From the NCBI GenBank assembly GCA_905182125.1, contig CAJJAV010000021.1:1-43655 (forward strand): a stretch of 43,655 nt of DNA. The letters are read 5' to 3'. This DNA comes from an uncultured Candidatus Poseidoniales archaeon. Lineage in GTDB: Archaea; Thermoplasmatota; Poseidoniia; Poseidoniales; Poseidoniaceae. The notes beneath the pieces were generated by a model. It made no database searches. It was given only the letters and a program-made list of their open reading frames with translations, and was not told the origin of the DNA. A program made the translations under genes and the position numbers. Shown here piece after piece: positions 41,689 to 43,655 of this stretch (its first letter is position 1; the number at the start of each line of letters is the position of its first letter).

Positions 41689-43655
41689 ATGCCACGCGTG
41701 TCCGAACCCCGTCGAACTCCTACGGTCATCGTCCTTGTGATGATGTTCCTTCTCGCTGATTTGCTTGTCCCGCAAGCCGTCCCACAATGGCACGCAACTC
41801 GAAGACCAGTCCATCGTTTTCAGCGTCACCACCACCGACACTGCGATCCTACGATTCACTGTCATTTCCGACTCCGACCCCAACACGCGATCGGCAATCA
41901 AACTGAATCCGGCGAGCCTGGGCATTTCGGAATTGCGGGTGAAGAAAGCCGGCTCCTCTTCACCTTCCCGATGAACCTCACATCCTCCGCTTCGATCCAA
42001 TCGGCAACCCTCGCTCTGGAATGTACGGCACTGACTCCCTCTCCAGCCACGCAAATCCACGCCTACACCGCTTCCAGTACCATCGCTTGGAATGATTCCG
42101 AAGCTACATGGGTGCAAAGCGATCTCCAACACGCCCTGGGGCGAACAGGGTGCTGACGGGGCCAGCGACCGCGGCGCTTGGGAGCCTCCCTTCCGCGCCT
42201 CCGCAAACGGCACGTTCACCCTCAACGTCACCGCTCACGCCCAACAGGCACTTGCCTCAAACAACGACACTGAACTGAACCTCCTTGTCGCTGGAGTCGG
42301 TGCGCTCTATTCCTGCGATTTGTCCGAAAGCCAAGCGATCTGAACAGCAGGCCTGACTTGACCGTCGTTTCCATCCAACTACCCCTGCTGGAAACGGCGG
42401 CTCCATGGCCTCGACGTTTGCGGAAGATGGCGAAGCCGCTGATGACGGGCGACTTCCTCCTCACTGCCGACCGTAAGACTCCAACCTGATCACCTATGAT
42501 TCACTGACCGGGCAAGCCGTGGAATATCAATTCTCGTCCGACCCGAACTTCAAATCTCGCACTCGATCTTGATTGGCATTACTCTTCCACTCTGGGACAC
42601 CTTCACCACGACCGCGACCTCCGGTTCTTACCAACTCCCAGTCGGCTGAACAATTCGACAACGGCTCTGAGGTCTCTCTACCGCTACCGTTCGATGGACG
42701 CGTCGGGAATGCCCCCGTGGCATCTGGGCCAGCGAATCCTTCCTCCTCCCCGCTCACGATGTCGCCGACAATGGCGACGGCACGGCAACCATCACCTTCG
42801 ATGTGGATGCCCTCGGCCTCCCTTACGACTTCATCGAAGACACCTATCGCCAACCAGCTCAGTCGGAACACCAAGTACGGCGACCTCTGCGCGCGATGGC
42901 GGCGACGCTGACCTCGACCAAGGAATCACTGGTTCACTTCCGTATGGACTTGGGCTTGCTGGGCTTGCATGCGATATCGCCACCATCACGGATGCGGACG
43001 TCGTCCTTCAGCGGCAAAGTTCCTCCAGCGGATCGGCCATGCTTTCCATGCACGGCATGGACTCCCACATGTGTGGGTCGAAGACCAAGTGACGTGGAAC
43101 CGCGCATCGAACGGCAACGACTGGGACGATGGCGGTCGGTCGTGAATTCAGTTCCACCGCGACCGCGACTGGCCTCTACGGTGATCAGACCGCTTCTCGC
43201 TTCCAGTTTGGATTCTCACGAACAGCCTTGCAGTCTTGGCTCCAGTCTCCGACCAGCGATGCTGCTGATTACACCATTCTGGCACGGGGTCAATACGCGG
43301 CCTTATGCGACAGCGGGGACGGTCTCAGCCACCTTCCACACCTCGGAGGCATCACCATTGAAGCACTCCAACCCTCCGTCGAGATCACCTACGCCTGGGG
43401 TTCCGGAACGCCGATCCCTACCTGTCATGACACAAACTGCGCACTCGGCTCAAGGCGAGGCCGTTTGGAATCAAACCGGCCATAACTTCAGTCCGCCAAC
43501 ACCACGCCTACACTCGGCTGGGATGGCAGCGTTGCCTCAACATCATACGACATCATGTTCCAAATGGCAACAGATGAACAATTCCGCGACCGGGTTTTGG
43601 ACCTTGAAAACATGGAAACCTCAACCTCCGTTGCGGCAAGTACTGGTGAATTCAA
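41689..43655 (+). pseudogene. DNRLRE-type surface protein, frame-disrupted and cut by window end
   Basis: The start at 41689 has a GGTGA site and opens into a signal peptide, MPRVSEPRRTPTVIVLVMMF onward. After about 35 residues the frame shifts, and the coding sense continues in other frames: QLEDQSIVFSVTTTDTAILRF, LTSSASIQSATLALECTAL, IHAYTASSTIAWNDSEATW, then ANGTFTLNVTAHAQQALAS and, near 43140, GREFSSTATATGLYGDQTAS. The hydrophobic strand, then W-DSEATW pattern is typical of DNRLRE-like all-beta domains in secreted proteins, and appears to occur twice. From about 43500 a third frame gives LGWDGSVASTSYDIMFQMAT, like a fibronectin-type domain, running off the window. Several indels within 2 kb suggest poor sequence rather than gene decay. 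Similar in type to the giant protein's N-terminal region. Confidence 0.7.

Noticed and set aside
41602-42231. 209-residue minus-strand frame opposite the broken surface gene
   Set aside because: The plus strand carries a signal peptide and DNRLRE-like pieces; the minus frame is an antisense product with no motif.

Overview
The window reads as archaeal, most likely a marine Thermoplasmatota lineage such as Marine Group II (Poseidoniales). The evidence is family content: a DNA polymerase D small subunit, an archaeal RFC small subunit, Pelota, the archaeal amidotransferase subunit GatD, an elongator tRNA-Met with a bulge-helix-bulge intron, a pilin-type SPVIxxIL segment, and archaeal-style TATA boxes with GGAGG/GGTGA ribosome binding sites. 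The order-level placement is inference, because no rRNA is present.

Layout. 1-92: start of a MoaD/ThiS-like ubiquitin-fold protein, leaving the window on the minus strand. 145-5447: a translationally coupled ABC ATPase and a 1535-residue tandem FtsX/MacB-type permease whose large extracytoplasmic insert looks like a beta-propeller. 5689-22730: two surface-protein genes. The first is 1028 aa with CARDB/Ig-like repeats and a C-terminal membrane anchor. The second is a 4510-residue mosaic with a beta-helix core, an extreme Tyr/Gly/Pro segment, and an archaeal pilin-like module fused in frame after its membrane anchor. 22971-26205: HAD phosphatase (+), Pol D small subunit (-), CinA/PncC-like amidase (-) and tRNA-Val (+). 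26207-32171: a minus-strand run containing, in transcription order, two small membrane proteins, an NfeD-like protein, flotillin, formate-THF ligase, Pelota and a small unknown protein. 32266-36104: shikimate-dehydrogenase-like gene and a surface protein with an alpha/beta-hydrolase domain lacking its serine nucleophile. 36107-39285 (-): acyl-CoA carboxyltransferase, gatD and the intron-containing tRNA-Met. 39385-40311: an unknown membrane protein. 40312-43655: a frame-damaged stretch holding an RFC small-subunit gene and the start of another DNRLRE-type surface protein, both broken by many small indels that look more like poor sequence than real decay.

How the parts may work together (inference): the first 23 kb is envelope-oriented, with a MacB/LolD-like transporter beside two anchored surface proteins, one of them enormous and carrying a pilus-type hydrophobic segment. 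The flotillin/NfeD cluster is a second membrane-organising unit. The remaining genes are housekeeping (replication, tRNA-dependent Gln synthesis, ribosome rescue, one-carbon and acyl-CoA metabolism). Hairpin-plus-T-tract structures follow the transporter and the first surface protein, and a hairpin followed by a pyrimidine-rich run follows the giant gene, which suggests separate transcription units.
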